Below are positions 49,712 through 59,646 of a DNA stretch of 64,000 nt, piece by piece (the first letter of the stretch is position 1; every line of letters begins with the position of its first letter). The stretch is from contig JAFGWM010000032.1 of NCBI GenBank assembly GCA_016937155.1, positions 43,422-107,421 of the forward strand, written 5' to 3'. The position numbers were made by a program, and so were the translations under genes. Source of the DNA: Deltaproteobacteria bacterium (GTDB lineage Bacteria; Myxococcota_A; Polyangia; HGW-17). The notes below the pieces were generated by a model. It was not told the origin of the DNA. It made no database searches and saw nothing but the letters and a program-made list of their open reading frames with translations.

Positions 49712-50176
49712 CTATTGGGTTAAAGTATATCCTCTGGTAATTACCAGACTTCCTAAACCCTGTGGCCATTTCTGGGAAATATCAGAGAAACCTTCCCGCA
49801 AAAAGTAAAATGATATTTTATATGCGGGAATTGAAAATCTGAAGTAATTCATCAGGCGATTAAAGATGGTTAGATTACCCTCACGACTGATACTCTGATC
49901 AATGGATATAAGACAGATTGATTGTTTTACTTCAGTTATATCCTTAATGTATTTGAGAGTATCGATATTTTTTTCAGAGAGAACCTTGAACAGAATAACA
50001 GTCCCCGTATCCAAAGAAAATGAATCTGTAACAGAATAACCTTTTAAAATTAGGTGTTTTTTTAGAAAATCAGGACCCCTGTAGAAAATAGATTTATTTG
50101 ATGGAGGCTCAAGAAGGCTGAGCACTCCTGATTTTAGATCACTGGATTTTTTTAAGTATTGCTTTCCTGAAGTCAT
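49712..50176 (-). CDS. Uncharacterised protein after HtrA
   Basis: The 154-residue protein has no signal, membrane helix or recognised motif. It mixes beta and alpha segments (FKVLSEKNIDTLKYIKDI, ICLISIDQS), and the pattern SIFYRGPDFLKKHLILKGYS suggests a small alpha/beta fold. It starts one base after the HtrA stop and is probably coupled to it. Function is unknown. Confidence 0.6.
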   Translation of the reverse strand: MTSGKQYLKKSSDLKSGVLSLLEPPSNKSIFYRGPDFLKKHLILKGYSVTDSFSLDTGTVILFKVLSEKNIDTLKYIKDITEVKQSICLISIDQSISREGNLTIFNRLMNYFRFSIPAYKISFYFLREGFSDISQKWPQGLGSLVITRGYTLTQ

Positions 50177-50177
50177 A

Positions 50178-51413
50178 TTAAATTGTGTAAGGAACTATAA
50201 AACTTCCATGCTTGGATTTTATTAACAGTCTAATGACTGTTCCCTGTCTAACACTCAGTAGAAATTTTCCAAGTTCCTTAAATGTTTTAAATTTTTTACT
50301 GTTTACAGCTATAAGAATGTCTTCATTTAAAATATTTTTAGAGGAAGCAATGGAGTTTTTTCTCACATTCATTATAAAAATTTTTCCATTATTCTTTTTA
50401 AGTGAAACCCCCAGATTTTCTGCAAAAATTCTGACAGCATTAAGTGGTGTAAGTTCACCGACTGTAACTGTAAATTTTCCGCTGTTTGTTGTGATATTTA
50501 CTCTATCTCCCACAATAAAAGTGGATAGTATAAAGGAAAAATCATCTGAATCTAGTATGGTTACTCCTCTTATCGATTTAATATATTGTCCGGCACTCAA
50601 TCCTGCTTTGAAAGCAGGAGAATTTTTTGTAACATCGGTTATAAGAATCCCTTTTTTTGTTTCCCTGATTGTAACCCCCATAAATATATTTCTAATTTTT
50701 CCATATTTAAGGAGTTCCTTTACAATTACCTTTACAATGTCAATGGGAATGGCAAAGCCGATATTTCCACCATCGGTTTTGCCAGCTGCTGTTATACCTA
50801 TTACTTCACCGAGGATGTTAACTAAAGGTCCTCCGCTGTTACCTGGACTGATGGGAGCATCAGTCTGTATAACATTCCCATAAATACGATTTTTCAGTTT
50901 AAAATTTCTGGTAACCGCACTGATAATTCCTTTTGTTACTGTAGATGTAAGTCCATAAGGATTGCCGATACTCAGGACAGTTTCCCCCTGAAGCAAATTA
51001 TAACTGTCTCCGAGCAGAGGAACAGGAAGGTTTTTACCTGAGATTTTTAATAAACTTATGTCAAGTTTTTGATCTGTAACAATGACTTTTGCGTCGAAAA
51101 TTCTTTTATCATGCAGTTTTACTTTTATTTTTTTTGAACCCGCAACGACATGATCGTTTGTAATGATGTAACCGTCTGAAGTATAAATCAATCCACTTCC
51201 CAGTCCGAATTTGTTCCCTGACTGATTTTTTGCGTTTTTTACAGTATAGATACTGACCACACTGGGAAGAATTTTATGAACTGCTTTTACAACCGGTGTT
51301 ATCCTACCTGGGTTGATGTCAGTAAATTTTCCGAAAGTTACTAACTTATTATTTTTTCTGGGTTTTATTGTATTCTGTGAGGGAAGTAAGAATGCAAAAA
51401 TTAAAAGGAACAT
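50178..51413 (-). CDS. HtrA/DegP-family periplasmic serine protease
   Basis: The 411-residue protein has an N-terminal signal or anchor, a trypsin-like domain with the triad His88 (NDHVVAG), Asp118 (KLDISLL) and Ser193 (PGNSGGPL), and two PDZ domains (about 235-320 and 330-405). HtrA enzymes degrade or refold misfolded envelope proteins. The ribosome site GGAG overlaps the end of the upstream lipoprotein gene. It belongs to the minus-strand run headed by the J-protein/DnaK pair. Confidence 0.93.
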   Translation of the reverse strand: MFLLIFAFLLPSQNTIKPRKNNKLVTFGKFTDINPGRITPVVKAVHKILPSVVSIYTVKNAKNQSGNKFGLGSGLIYTSDGYIITNDHVVAGSKKIKVKLHDKRIFDAKVIVTDQKLDISLLKISGKNLPVPLLGDSYNLLQGETVLSIGNPYGLTSTVTKGIISAVTRNFKLKNRIYGNVIQTDAPISPGNSGGPLVNILGEVIGITAAGKTDGGNIGFAIPIDIVKVIVKELLKYGKIRNIFMGVTIRETKKGILITDVTKNSPAFKAGLSAGQYIKSIRGVTILDSDDFSFILSTFIVGDRVNITTNSGKFTVTVGELTPLNAVRIFAENLGVSLKKNNGKIFIMNVRKNSIASSKNILNEDILIAVNSKKFKTFKELGKFLLSVRQGTVIRLLIKSKHGSFIVPYTI

Positions 51414-51417
51414 TTAA

Positions 51418-51693
51418 TTACTCCAGACAGGGTGAGGGCGGCGTCTGTTCTATAATCTGGCTGCACATGAAATAATTGTAACAATCATCTCCTTTGTAGC
51501 AATCTACCAGTTTCTTTTTCGTTTCATCATCCAGACTGAGACACTCATCAATGCATCCATCCATATCAACCAGCCCACCACAGTCAGCACATTCTCCGGC
51601 TTTTTGACAAAAAGCCCTGCAGTAATCAGATTCAGAAGCACAGGATGAAAAAGAAACAGCAAAACCAGCCAGAATAAATAACAGTATTTTCAT
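51418..51693 (-). CDS. Cys-rich small lipoprotein
   Basis: The start at 51693 is set by GGGAG upstream and the immediate signal sequence; a longer frame to 51747 lacks these. The 91-residue product has a lipobox ending FSSC (about residue 18), followed by a Cys-dense mature part with eleven cysteines after the lipidated one, including C-x4-D-C-x2-Y-x2-C shared with 4989-5372. It lies between dnaK and htrA, four bases from the latter. Likely a disulfide-rich periplasmic lipoprotein; function unknown. Confidence 0.82.
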   Translation of the reverse strand: MKILLFILAGFAVSFSSCASESDYCRAFCQKAGECADCGGLVDMDGCIDECLSLDDETKKKLVDCYKGDDCYNYFMCSQIIEQTPPSPCLE

Positions 51694-51752
51694 AGTTAAC
51701 TCCCTTTGTTCCATTTGAGATTCTAGTACATTTTTTCCAGTCTGCAATAATG

Positions 51753-54017
51753 CTATTTAACAAGTCTCTCAATGATGGAACGGAACATTCCAAGGGTACG
51801 TTCCAGGTTTTGAGTACAGGAACTGACTTCAATTGCGTCAGGAGAGGAAATTGTTATCAGTGAATCAGCTTTTTCCATATGCTGTTTTGCTCTACTGAGT
51901 GCTTCCGGTCCATAGTTTGTATTCAGGATAAGTTCCTCAACTTTGGGATATAAAATTTCTATTTCCTGCTTCAGTTGTGAAAGTTTGACTGAAATATTTT
52001 CATTACTTATCGAAAATGAAGACTCATCAAATCCCATTGAGGAAAGTGGCACGGTTTTTCCGCTTTTGTGGTTACCCTGACCGATAAACCCTGATTTGAA
52101 ACTTGAGCCGGATTCAATAGAAGAAAGTTCTTCTCCTGATACTATGTGATTTCGATTTAATCTGGCTGTTTCTCTCAGTTCATTATTATCAAATTTACCT
52201 GTTGGAATTGAATCATGATTAGGCACAGGACGCATTTTAACACTGTCGGCAAAAGTTGATTTTGTGACAGGTTTCCCATCAGGAGATTCAATTTCAAATG
52301 TAGGTGTCAGCACTGGAGCCTGTTTTGAAACAGGCGATGGTGTCTGATGTGAAAAAGGAGCCAGGGGAGGTGTGGATTTTGATGGTGCACTGTAACTACT
52401 GATGGAAGGTGTAGTCTTAGGTGGAGATATCTGCTGGGATGGTTCGGGTAATGCACCACCTGTGGTGTTCTTTTTGATGATCTGCTGTATTTCCTCTTCG
52501 GAAAGTTTGCTGGAAGAACTAATGGTGATTGCCTGCTCTTTTCCAGTTGCGAGATCTCTCGCTGTGACCTTTACAATACCGTTTGAATCAATATCGAATG
52601 AAACTTCAATATCAAGTTCCCCCTTGGGTACTTTTCTGAGTCCGTATAGGGTAAACTCACCAAGAAGTTCATTATTATCTGCTACATCCTCTTCCCCCTG
52701 AAAGACTATGATATTAACAGCATCCTGATTATCCCGAACGTTGGTGAATGTCTGTCTGCTGCTTGTGGGAATTGTGGTGTTGCTCTCAATTATCTTGTAA
52801 AATCCACCACCTGACATTTTTATTCCAAGAGAATGAGGGGTGACATCCAGTAAAAGGATATCATCTTTTTTGTCTCCCAGAAGTGCATTTCCCTGAATTG
52901 CGGCTCCTAGGGCAACCACTTCATCCGGGTGAACGCCTTTGCTTGGTTCCTTGTGAAAATATTCAGTTACCTTTTCCTGAACCAGTGGCATTCTTGTCAT
53001 GCCCCCAACCAGAATGACAGAGTCTATTGAAGACAGCTCAATTGCTCCTCGTTTAAGGCTTTCATCACAAATTCTGATGGTTCTTTCCACAAGATCACTG
53101 GTTAATTGTTCCAGTTTTTCCCTAGTTATTGTTGTCTGAAGATGGAAAGGATCAGATTTTCCGGTGGAAATAATAAATGGAAGATTAATTTCAGTTTCTT
53201 TGACACTGGATAATTCACACTTGGCTTTTTCACTGACATCCTTTAGTCGCTGAAGTGCCATTTTATCTTTTCTAAGATCTATGTGGTTTTCTTTGGCAAA
53301 GTTAAATACCAGCCAGTCCATAACTCGGCGATCGAAATCCTCTCCACCTAGAAGAGAATCACCAGCAGTTGTGATTACTTCAAAAACGCCATTTCCAATG
53401 TCAAGAACCGAAATATCGAAGGTTCCACCGCCAAGATCATAAATAGCGATTCTTTTTTCGATATCCTTACCCATACCATACGCCAGAGCGGCAGCTGTGG
53501 GTTCGTTAATAATTCTGATAACATCAAGGCCGGCAATTTTTCCGGCATCCTTGGTTGCCTGTCTTTGTGAATCATTGAAATATGCAGGGACTGTAATGAC
53601 CGCTTTGGATATCTTGTCCCCACTGTAATCTTCAACGACTTCTCTCATGGCCTGCAGAATAAAAGCACTCAATTCACTGACGGAATATTCAACATCACGT
53701 AACACGACCCTGACATCACCATTTGTACCGCCAGAAATTTTGTATGGAAGTGTTGTGGCAAGGTTTTTAACTTCCTGACTGTCCCACTTGCGGCCTATAA
53801 GTCTTTTAAATGCAAAGGCTGTATTAGCAGCATTAGTTATAGCCTGTCTTTTTGCCATATGTCCAACAAGCCTTCGTCCTGTTTCAGCAATTGCAATCAT
53901 TGATGGTGTAGTATCATAACTTCCACGATTGGGTATAACCTTTGCATCCCCATCCTCAACAAATGCAACACAACTGTTGGTGGTCCCCAGATCTATTCCT
54001 ATTACCTTTTCAGGCAT
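51753..54017 (-). CDS. DnaK-family chaperone with Pro-rich insert replacing the usual lid
   Basis: The 754-residue Hsp70 has a full ATPase domain ([36 protein letters not shown]) and a substrate-binding beta domain (about 390-505). After residue 515, where DnaK normally has its helical lid, there are about 160 residues rich in Pro, Ser and Thr. A final helical segment (about 676-754) closes the protein, without the usual C-terminal acidic tail. It is thus a divergent, probably specialised paralogue rather than housekeeping DnaK; grpE and canonical dnaJ are absent. It lies directly downstream of a J-domain protein. Confidence 0.9.
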   Translation of the reverse strand: MPEKVIGIDLGTTNSCVAFVEDGDAKVIPNRGSYDTTPSMIAIAETGRRLVGHMAKRQAITNAANTAFAFKRLIGRKWDSQEVKNLATTLPYKISGGTNGDVRVVLRDVEYSVSELSAFILQAMREVVEDYSGDKISKAVITVPAYFNDSQRQATKDAGKIAGLDVIRIINEPTAAALAYGMGKDIEKRIAIYDLGGGTFDISVLDIGNGVFEVITTAGDSLLGGEDFDRRVMDWLVFNFAKENHIDLRKDKMALQRLKDVSEKAKCELSSVKETEINLPFIISTGKSDPFHLQTTITREKLEQLTSDLVERTIRICDESLKRGAIELSSIDSVILVGGMTRMPLVQEKVTEYFHKEPSKGVHPDEVVALGAAIQGNALLGDKKDDILLLDVTPHSLGIKMSGGGFYKIIESNTTIPTSSRQTFTNVRDNQDAVNIIVFQGEEDVADNNELLGEFTLYGLRKVPKGELDIEVSFDIDSNGIVKVTARDLATGKEQAITISSSSKLSEEEIQQIIKKNTTGGALPEPSQQISPPKTTPSISSYSAPSKSTPPLAPFSHQTPSPVSKQAPVLTPTFEIESPDGKPVTKSTFADSVKMRPVPNHDSIPTGKFDNNELRETARLNRNHIVSGEELSSIESGSSFKSGFIGQGNHKSGKTVPLSSMGFDESSFSISNENISVKLSQLKQEIEILYPKVEELILNTNYGPEALSRAKQHMEKADSLITISSPDAIEVSSCTQNLERTLGMFRSIIERLVK

Positions 54018-54060
54018 TTTATTCTCCTATTTTGAAACTAATCAAGCAAATAACTGTGTT

Positions 54061-54090
54061 ATATTCTGGGAAGATTTGAATCTTTGTCAA
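54061..54090 (-). promoter_or_regulatory. dnaK promoter with palindrome between -35 and -10
   Basis: On the minus strand TTGACA (54090-54085) and GAATAT (54066-54061) are 18 bases apart. The spacer contains the perfect palindrome AAGATT-CA-AATCTT (54071-54084). It lies within the 246-base gap 54018-54263 between the J-protein and dnaK genes, which otherwise shows no gene. The palindrome is not CIRCE; it may be an operator. Confidence 0.55.
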
Positions 54091-54263
54091 TATAATAATA
54101 TGTAAAACATATTGGAGATACTGCAAAAGAAAAAAGTACAACCATACCAGAGGCAATGACTCACTCAGATACTTATTAAATATTTTAAATATTTAAATGG
54201 GTTATAAGATAAGTGTGTTTTGAAAAAAAGAGATGTTAGTGAAATAACTGCTGCAATTTCCAA

Positions 54264-55580
54264 TTAAAGATGATCTGCAATTTCTTTTTGAAGCCTTTGA
54301 GCTTCCCGATTATAGGGTACCGTCGTCAAAACTTCTCTGATGGTTGAGTTGGCTCTGTTAAAAAGTCCCGCTCCAATATAAACCTTAACAAGATAAATTT
54401 TTGCACTGATATTTTCAGGATCAGTAGCCAGGATTTTATTAAGTAAATCTTTCGCCCCTGAATAGTCCCTCATTTTTAACAGACATGAAACTGTTTTTAA
54501 AACGGTCTCATTTTCCGGTAAAGCTTCTGCGGCGAGTTTATATAGATTTGAAGCTTTTTCATAATTACCCATTTCTTCTTCCATTTTTCCTCTTGCAATG
54601 TATGAAGTTGAAATAACAGCAGATGCTTTTTTAGAAGCATCCTTATGCCATTTTTTATATTCTTCATTCTGAGGGTCGAATGTAAGAGCCAGATTGAAAT
54701 GTGATGCAGCCCCTGGAAAATTTTCGTATTCCAACTGCTTTTTGCCCTCTTCAAAATGAATCTGGGCTTTTTTCAGTCTTTCCTTGATTCCTTCTGAAAA
54801 GAATTTTACGCGATCTGATTTTTTGTGATTTCTTCTGGGAGGGGGTTTTTCACTTCCTTCATCAACAGTTTTTGTTTCACTGGTTATCTTGACTATGTTA
54901 TCTCTGATTCTTCTTCTTCTGGTATGTTTTCTTTCAGGGTCGTCAGACATGCCTGAAGGTTGAATATCTTTTATGTTCTCAAAATATTCATGATAAACTT
55001 TTTCCAGACTTTTTCTTTTATTCTCGGTGTTTACCAGTTCATAGTTTTCAGTGATTATTTTAAATATATTTTCAATAAGTTCTCGGAAGGGTCCAAGATT
55101 TTTATCATAGTATCTGTCCGGATGATAAAGCAGTGTAAGTTTCTGAAAACTTCTTTTTACATCTCTGTCTGATGCATTGGAATCCAGTTCAAACATCTGA
55201 AAAGGATTTACGGTTTTAAGTGATGAATTAAAAATCAGGATCTGTTTCTGTTTTTCCACATCTAAATCCAGTTCAGGATTTAAAAGTTTTTTCTGGGATT
55301 CATTGAGATCTGATATTTTCTCCGATACCTCTTTTTTTGAAGATTTTTTCTCTGCTGCATCGGCTTTTTCTGATGAGGCAACTATACCCATATTTTCCAG
55401 TTTATTAATGATCTGAACGGTCTCCGATACGGATTTTGCAATAATAAGGGATATATCTTTTATTGTTTTAGTAGAATCACAATGACTGAGCATGAGCAGC
55501 TCGATAGGATCTGTTGGAATTCCCGACCAGTTTTTCTGATCCTGAAGTTTAGGTTTGTCATTTTCAGATTGTATAGTCAT
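54264..55580 (-). CDS. J-domain/TPR co-chaperone
   Basis: The 438-residue protein has an N-terminal helical region of winged-helix-like appearance (about 25-65; LMLSHCDSTKTIKDIS). A J domain follows (about 125-190) with the essential HPD at 153-155. A basic linker (about 215-255) leads into TPR repeats (about 265-435; AASHFNLALTFDPQNEEY). J-proteins stimulate Hsp70 ATP hydrolysis; the DnaK paralogue encoded next downstream is the obvious partner. AGGAA precedes the ATG. No membrane segment, so the pair is cytoplasmic. Confidence 0.88.
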   Translation of the reverse strand: MTIQSENDKPKLQDQKNWSGIPTDPIELLMLSHCDSTKTIKDISLIIAKSVSETVQIINKLENMGIVASSEKADAAEKKSSKKEVSEKISDLNESQKKLLNPELDLDVEKQKQILIFNSSLKTVNPFQMFELDSNASDRDVKRSFQKLTLLYHPDRYYDKNLGPFRELIENIFKIITENYELVNTENKRKSLEKVYHEYFENIKDIQPSGMSDDPERKHTRRRRIRDNIVKITSETKTVDEGSEKPPPRRNHKKSDRVKFFSEGIKERLKKAQIHFEEGKKQLEYENFPGAASHFNLALTFDPQNEEYKKWHKDASKKASAVISTSYIARGKMEEEMGNYEKASNLYKLAAEALPENETVLKTVSCLLKMRDYSGAKDLLNKILATDPENISAKIYLVKVYIGAGLFNRANSTIREVLTTVPYNREAQRLQKEIADHL

Positions 55581-55631
55581 ATAATATTCCTGAGTAAAAG
55601 TAGTTCATTACATTTAAAACAAAAATTAAAA

Positions 55632-56750
55632 CTATAAAATATTAGTAACAATTTTTTTACAGACATCCCTCAGGTTTTTACTGAAAACATCAATGTTGTC
55701 AGGAGGGGGTGTCAGCGACGAATCGATATTGTATATCGGGAAATCACCAAAGGCAAATCTTTCATTTGATTCTTTTCCAGAAATAACAGCACCTCTTTTC
55801 CCGGTACTAATTGCTCTGGAAATAATTTCTCCCGTTACTTTGCCATTGATGGACTGAGAATCAAAACAGCCTTCTCCTGTAATTACGAGATCAGCCCACT
55901 GGAGATATTTATCAAATTCAAGATATTCAAGTACAAAAGAGGAACCTGAAACAAAGTCCCACCCAAGCAGTGAATTGAATAAAGCCACAATGCCGCCTGC
56001 AGCTCCATAACCTTCCTGGTCTACGAAATTTTCACGTTTGATAATAGAAATAACTCTTGATAAATTTGCAAGTCCTATGGAAAAAAATTCAAGTTCTCTT
56101 GTCTTCGCACCCTTTTGAGGTCCGAAAATCTTTGCAGCACCACTTTTTCCGGTGAGAAAATTTTTAACATCCACAATCATAGTAAGTTTTTGTCTGGTGA
56201 GAAAACTGAAATTTTCAGGCAATTGAATGGTTGATAACTGAGGAAGTGAACCACCACCTCTTGACAGCATTTTTCCCTCAATGTCCATAAAACTGAAACC
56301 CATGGCAGTAGCGGCATCCTTGCCACCATCAATTGTGGATGTTCCTCCCACTGAAAGAAAAATATTTTGACCAGGAAATTTCTCAAATATAAAATCTAAA
56401 GCACGACCAAGACCATAACTGCTTGTTATTATAGGTTTACGTTCGTTGTTAGATAAAAGTTCGTAGCCAATACTTTGGGCAGTATCCATATAAATACTTC
56501 CGGAATCAACTGCCTCGAAGAATTCAGCTTCAATTGGTCTTCCAAGAGGATCTACTGTAGTAACTGTGTGTCTGATCCGGTTAATATTTTTAGTTAAAAC
56601 ATTAGATGTTCCTTCACCTCCATCACCTACAGGAATTGAAATAATTTTACTTTCAGGTAATAGTCGTGAAAGTTCATCAGAAATTATTTCTGCGGCTTCA
56701 ATTGAAGAGCATACGGATTTGAAAGAATCAGGAGAAATCAGTATTTTCAT
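55632..56750 (-). CDS. Glycerate kinase (GarK/GlxK family)
   Basis: The 372-residue protein matches type I glycerate kinases: MKILISPDSFKSVCSSIEAA at the start, GDGGEGTS, SVGGTSTIDGGKDAATAMGF and ITGEGCFDSQS. These enzymes phosphorylate D-glycerate, usually to 2-phosphoglycerate. Together with the GlcDEF-like operon it may serve glyoxylate/glycerate use, an inference across 47 kb. AGGA precedes the ATG. Confidence 0.92.
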   Translation of the reverse strand: MKILISPDSFKSVCSSIEAAEIISDELSRLLPESKIISIPVGDGGEGTSNVLTKNINRIRHTVTTVDPLGRPIEAEFFEAVDSGSIYMDTAQSIGYELLSNNERKPIITSSYGLGRALDFIFEKFPGQNIFLSVGGTSTIDGGKDAATAMGFSFMDIEGKMLSRGGGSLPQLSTIQLPENFSFLTRQKLTMIVDVKNFLTGKSGAAKIFGPQKGAKTRELEFFSIGLANLSRVISIIKRENFVDQEGYGAAGGIVALFNSLLGWDFVSGSSFVLEYLEFDKYLQWADLVITGEGCFDSQSINGKVTGEIISRAISTGKRGAVISGKESNERFAFGDFPIYNIDSSLTPPPDNIDVFSKNLRDVCKKIVTNIL

Positions 56751-57036
56751 GGAAATATCCTGAATTATAGCGTTATCTGAGGTATTGGTGACTTGATAGC
56801 GCTGGTATTATTTTAATTTCGAAAACAGTTTGAGAGTCAGGTTACTAGTAAAATTTTTTTAATCAATAGTTTTATAATAAGTGGCCCATAAAAATTAGTG
56901 TATTTTTTAGATTATTAAACCAGTAAAAAACTTTTCAGTTCAAAATACTTTTCATTAAAAAGGTAAAATGATGCATTATACCCTCAGTTGAACTAATTTT
57001 CAGTGCCCGGAAATATACGGGAAGGACTATCAGAGA

Positions 57037-59616
57037 ATGAAGAAAAAAACAATCTGTGAAGAAATAATGCCTGAAACATTCAAAACAGTTCTGCAGGGAG
57101 GACTGACTCTTACTGTGGAAGTTAATCACAGAAATCCGGTATGCAGTGTTTATGCACTCGTCAGAGCTGGAAGTGCTGATGAAAAACTTCCAGGTGAATA
57201 TGGGATTTCTCACTTTATTGAACATATGCTTTTTAAGGGAACTGAAAAACGTAAAACCGGTGAAGTCGCAATGGAAATTGAAAGTGCCGGTGGAAATTTG
57301 AATGCATGGACTTCTTTTGATGAGACTGTATTTCATATGACTCTTCCATCAGATCATGTGCTTACAGGTATAGATGTATGTTGTGATTCTCTTTTTAATT
57401 CAATATTTGATCCCATTGAACTGGAAAGGGAAAAAGAAGTAATTCTTGAAGAAATAAGACACGGGGAAAATAGTCCGGGGCATTTAACTTCAGACAATTT
57501 ATTTAAGGTTTCATATGGAGATTTCCCTTATGGAAGGCCAATAATTGGAAATATGAAATCAGTATCTGAGATGACCGTCGAAGATCTTAAGAAATATCAC
57601 AGAAAATGGTATCACCCTTCCAATATCCAACTGGTTGTAGTGGGAGATGTGGATTATCAGAAAATTGTGAAGTTTTTAGAGGGAATTATTATCCCAAAAA
57701 AGTTTTCAGGGAAACCTCCTGTGAGAACTTCAGTGGAATGTAATCGTCCTGATACAGGTGTTATAATTAAAAAAACAGACTTTAATCAGACATATCTTAA
57801 TATGGCTTTTCCCATGAAACCATTCGATATGGATAAAACGCCAGTTATGGATTTATTGAGCATGATTCTGGGAGAGGGCGAAAGTTCAATTTTACAGAGA
57901 ATCCTTAAGTATGAGAAAAATCTTGTGCTTGATAGTTATGTATGGTCCTTTACTCCCAGACTTGACGGACTTTTTATTGCTGGTGCACTTCTTGAACCTG
58001 AAAATATTAATGACGTAATTTCAACTGTTCTGGAACAGATAAGATCAGTGGGAAAGATAACTGAAGAGGACCTCAACAAGGCAAAAACTACACTTAAAAG
58101 TGAAGAAATAAGCCAGATGCAAACAGTAGGTGGTATTGCAAGAAAAAGAGTGTTTTTTCTCAGTGCTCTTGGGAATTATCTGGGAGATAAGGATTATTTT
58201 AAGAAGATTGATAGTGTGACTTTGGATGATCTTGTAACAGCAGCAGTGGAATTACTGAAGTCCCCTGTATATGTATCTGTAACTACTGGCAAAAACAGTA
58301 AAGTCTCTGGAAAATCTATCGAAAAAACGCTTAAAGGATTTTTAAAAAAAGAAATTGATATTATTATTAAAAAACCTGAAAAGGAAATTACCAGAGAACT
58401 GGATAATGGAATTAAAATTGTATTTCTTGAGGATCAGTCTTTACCCTTTGTAAGTATGAGAGCTGGTTATACCGGGGGTTTACTGGTGGAAAATTCCCGT
58501 TTGAATGGAGTATCACCACTTTTAAGCTCTCTTTTGGTAAGAGGGACACTGACTAAAACTGGTGAAGAAATATATGAACAGATAGAATCACTTGGAGGAA
58601 CAATTCTGGGTTTTTCAGGCAGAAGTTCTTTAGGTATCAGGACAGATATACTTTCAGAAAACTGGAAAGTTGCTCTGAAAACTATGGCGGAGTGTATTCT
58701 TCTGCCATCCTTTGATATCGACGAATTTGAAAACGAGAAGGATAGACTGAAATTTTCTCTTAATGCTGAAAAGGACAGACATAATGTTCAGGTATCAAGA
58801 TTATTTGAGAAGGCAATATATCCATCCAATCATCCGTATTATCTCAATATAAACGGAACTGAAAAATCCATTGAATCAATAACAGTCCGGAAACTCAGGG
58901 ATCATTTTAGAAATAATTACCCCATATCTCAGATGGTTTGGGCAGGTTGTGGTAATGTTGATGCTGAACGTTTTGCAGATGCTATTGAGATGTCCTTCAG
59001 GGATCAGAAATTCTCTCAAAGAAAGAAATCCTTGAGACTTGATGTTGAAGATAATGTAAATAAACGGGATGTTTTTCTGAAGAAGGATCTTTCTCAGAAT
59101 CATATAATTATCGGAAGTCTTGGAGTTGATATTCACTCGGATGACAGGTTTATTCTTGATGTTATGTCACGAATTTTATCAGGACAAAGTGGACGGTTAT
59201 TCCTTGATTTGCGTGATACACAGGGACTTGCTTATCAGGTGAGTTCTTTTTCAATCGAAGGTTTATCCAGAGGTTTTGTGGGTTCCTACATAGTAACAAG
59301 ACCTCAGCAGACACCAGAAGCTGTAAATGGAATTTTAAAGCATTACAAAATGCTCAGAGAAGAGAAAATCAGTTCTGATGAATTGAAGAGAACTGTTGAT
59401 TATATGATTGGAACGTATAAAATAGCATTACAAAAGAGGAGTACAATAGCTGCAAGTGCATTTTTTGGGGAACTTTACGGGATAGGTTACGATTCCTTCA
59501 GAAAACTTCCTGAAAGGCTTGAAAGAGTAACGGCAGATGATATAAAGAGAGTAGCTGAGAAGTACCTTTCGGAAGACAGACTTGTTACAGCGATTTATGG
59601 ACCTGGTAATAAGTGA
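57037..59616 (+). CDS. M16-family zinc metallopeptidase (two-unit)
   Basis: The 859-residue protein contains two M16 units in one chain, like pitrilysin-type proteins. The N-terminal unit carries the inverted zinc motif HFIEH (His59, Glu62, His63) with the downstream Glu in EVILEEIRHGE. The C-terminal unit (about 445-855) is catalytically silent but keeps the fold (GTLTKTGEEIYEQIESLGG, DTQGLAYQVSS). No signal peptide is seen, so it may be cytoplasmic. A second ATG at codon 11 is an alternative start. It is followed after 30 bases by a Ser/Thr kinase. Confidence 0.93.
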   Translation: MKKKTICEEIMPETFKTVLQGGLTLTVEVNHRNPVCSVYALVRAGSADEKLPGEYGISHFIEHMLFKGTEKRKTGEVAMEIESAGGNLNAWTSFDETVFHMTLPSDHVLTGIDVCCDSLFNSIFDPIELEREKEVILEEIRHGENSPGHLTSDNLFKVSYGDFPYGRPIIGNMKSVSEMTVEDLKKYHRKWYHPSNIQLVVVGDVDYQKIVKFLEGIIIPKKFSGKPPVRTSVECNRPDTGVIIKKTDFNQTYLNMAFPMKPFDMDKTPVMDLLSMILGEGESSILQRILKYEKNLVLDSYVWSFTPRLDGLFIAGALLEPENINDVISTVLEQIRSVGKITEEDLNKAKTTLKSEEISQMQTVGGIARKRVFFLSALGNYLGDKDYFKKIDSVTLDDLVTAAVELLKSPVYVSVTTGKNSKVSGKSIEKTLKGFLKKEIDIIIKKPEKEITRELDNGIKIVFLEDQSLPFVSMRAGYTGGLLVENSRLNGVSPLLSSLLVRGTLTKTGEEIYEQIESLGGTILGFSGRSSLGIRTDILSENWKVALKTMAECILLPSFDIDEFENEKDRLKFSLNAEKDRHNVQVSRLFEKAIYPSNHPYYLNINGTEKSIESITVRKLRDHFRNNYPISQMVWAGCGNVDAERFADAIEMSFRDQKFSQRKKSLRLDVEDNVNKRDVFLKKDLSQNHIIIGSLGVDIHSDDRFILDVMSRILSGQSGRLFLDLRDTQGLAYQVSSFSIEGLSRGFVGSYIVTRPQQTPEAVNGILKHYKMLREEKISSDELKRTVDYMIGTYKIALQKRSTIAASAFFGELYGIGYDSFRKLPERLERVTADDIKRVAEKYLSEDRLVTAIYGPGNK

Positions 59617-59646
59617 TGTTAATTATATTATGGCTTATTTCCGGCG

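Noticed and set aside
54018..54263. CIRCE element for HrcA before dnaK
   Set aside because: The TTAGCACTC-N9-GAGTGCTAA pattern is absent; a different palindrome is present.
56937..56994. 7-bp inverted repeat AGTTCAA/TTGAACT upstream of the M16 peptidase gene
   Set aside because: Short arms 44 bases apart in AT-rich DNA are expected by chance; no promoter feature aligns with them.
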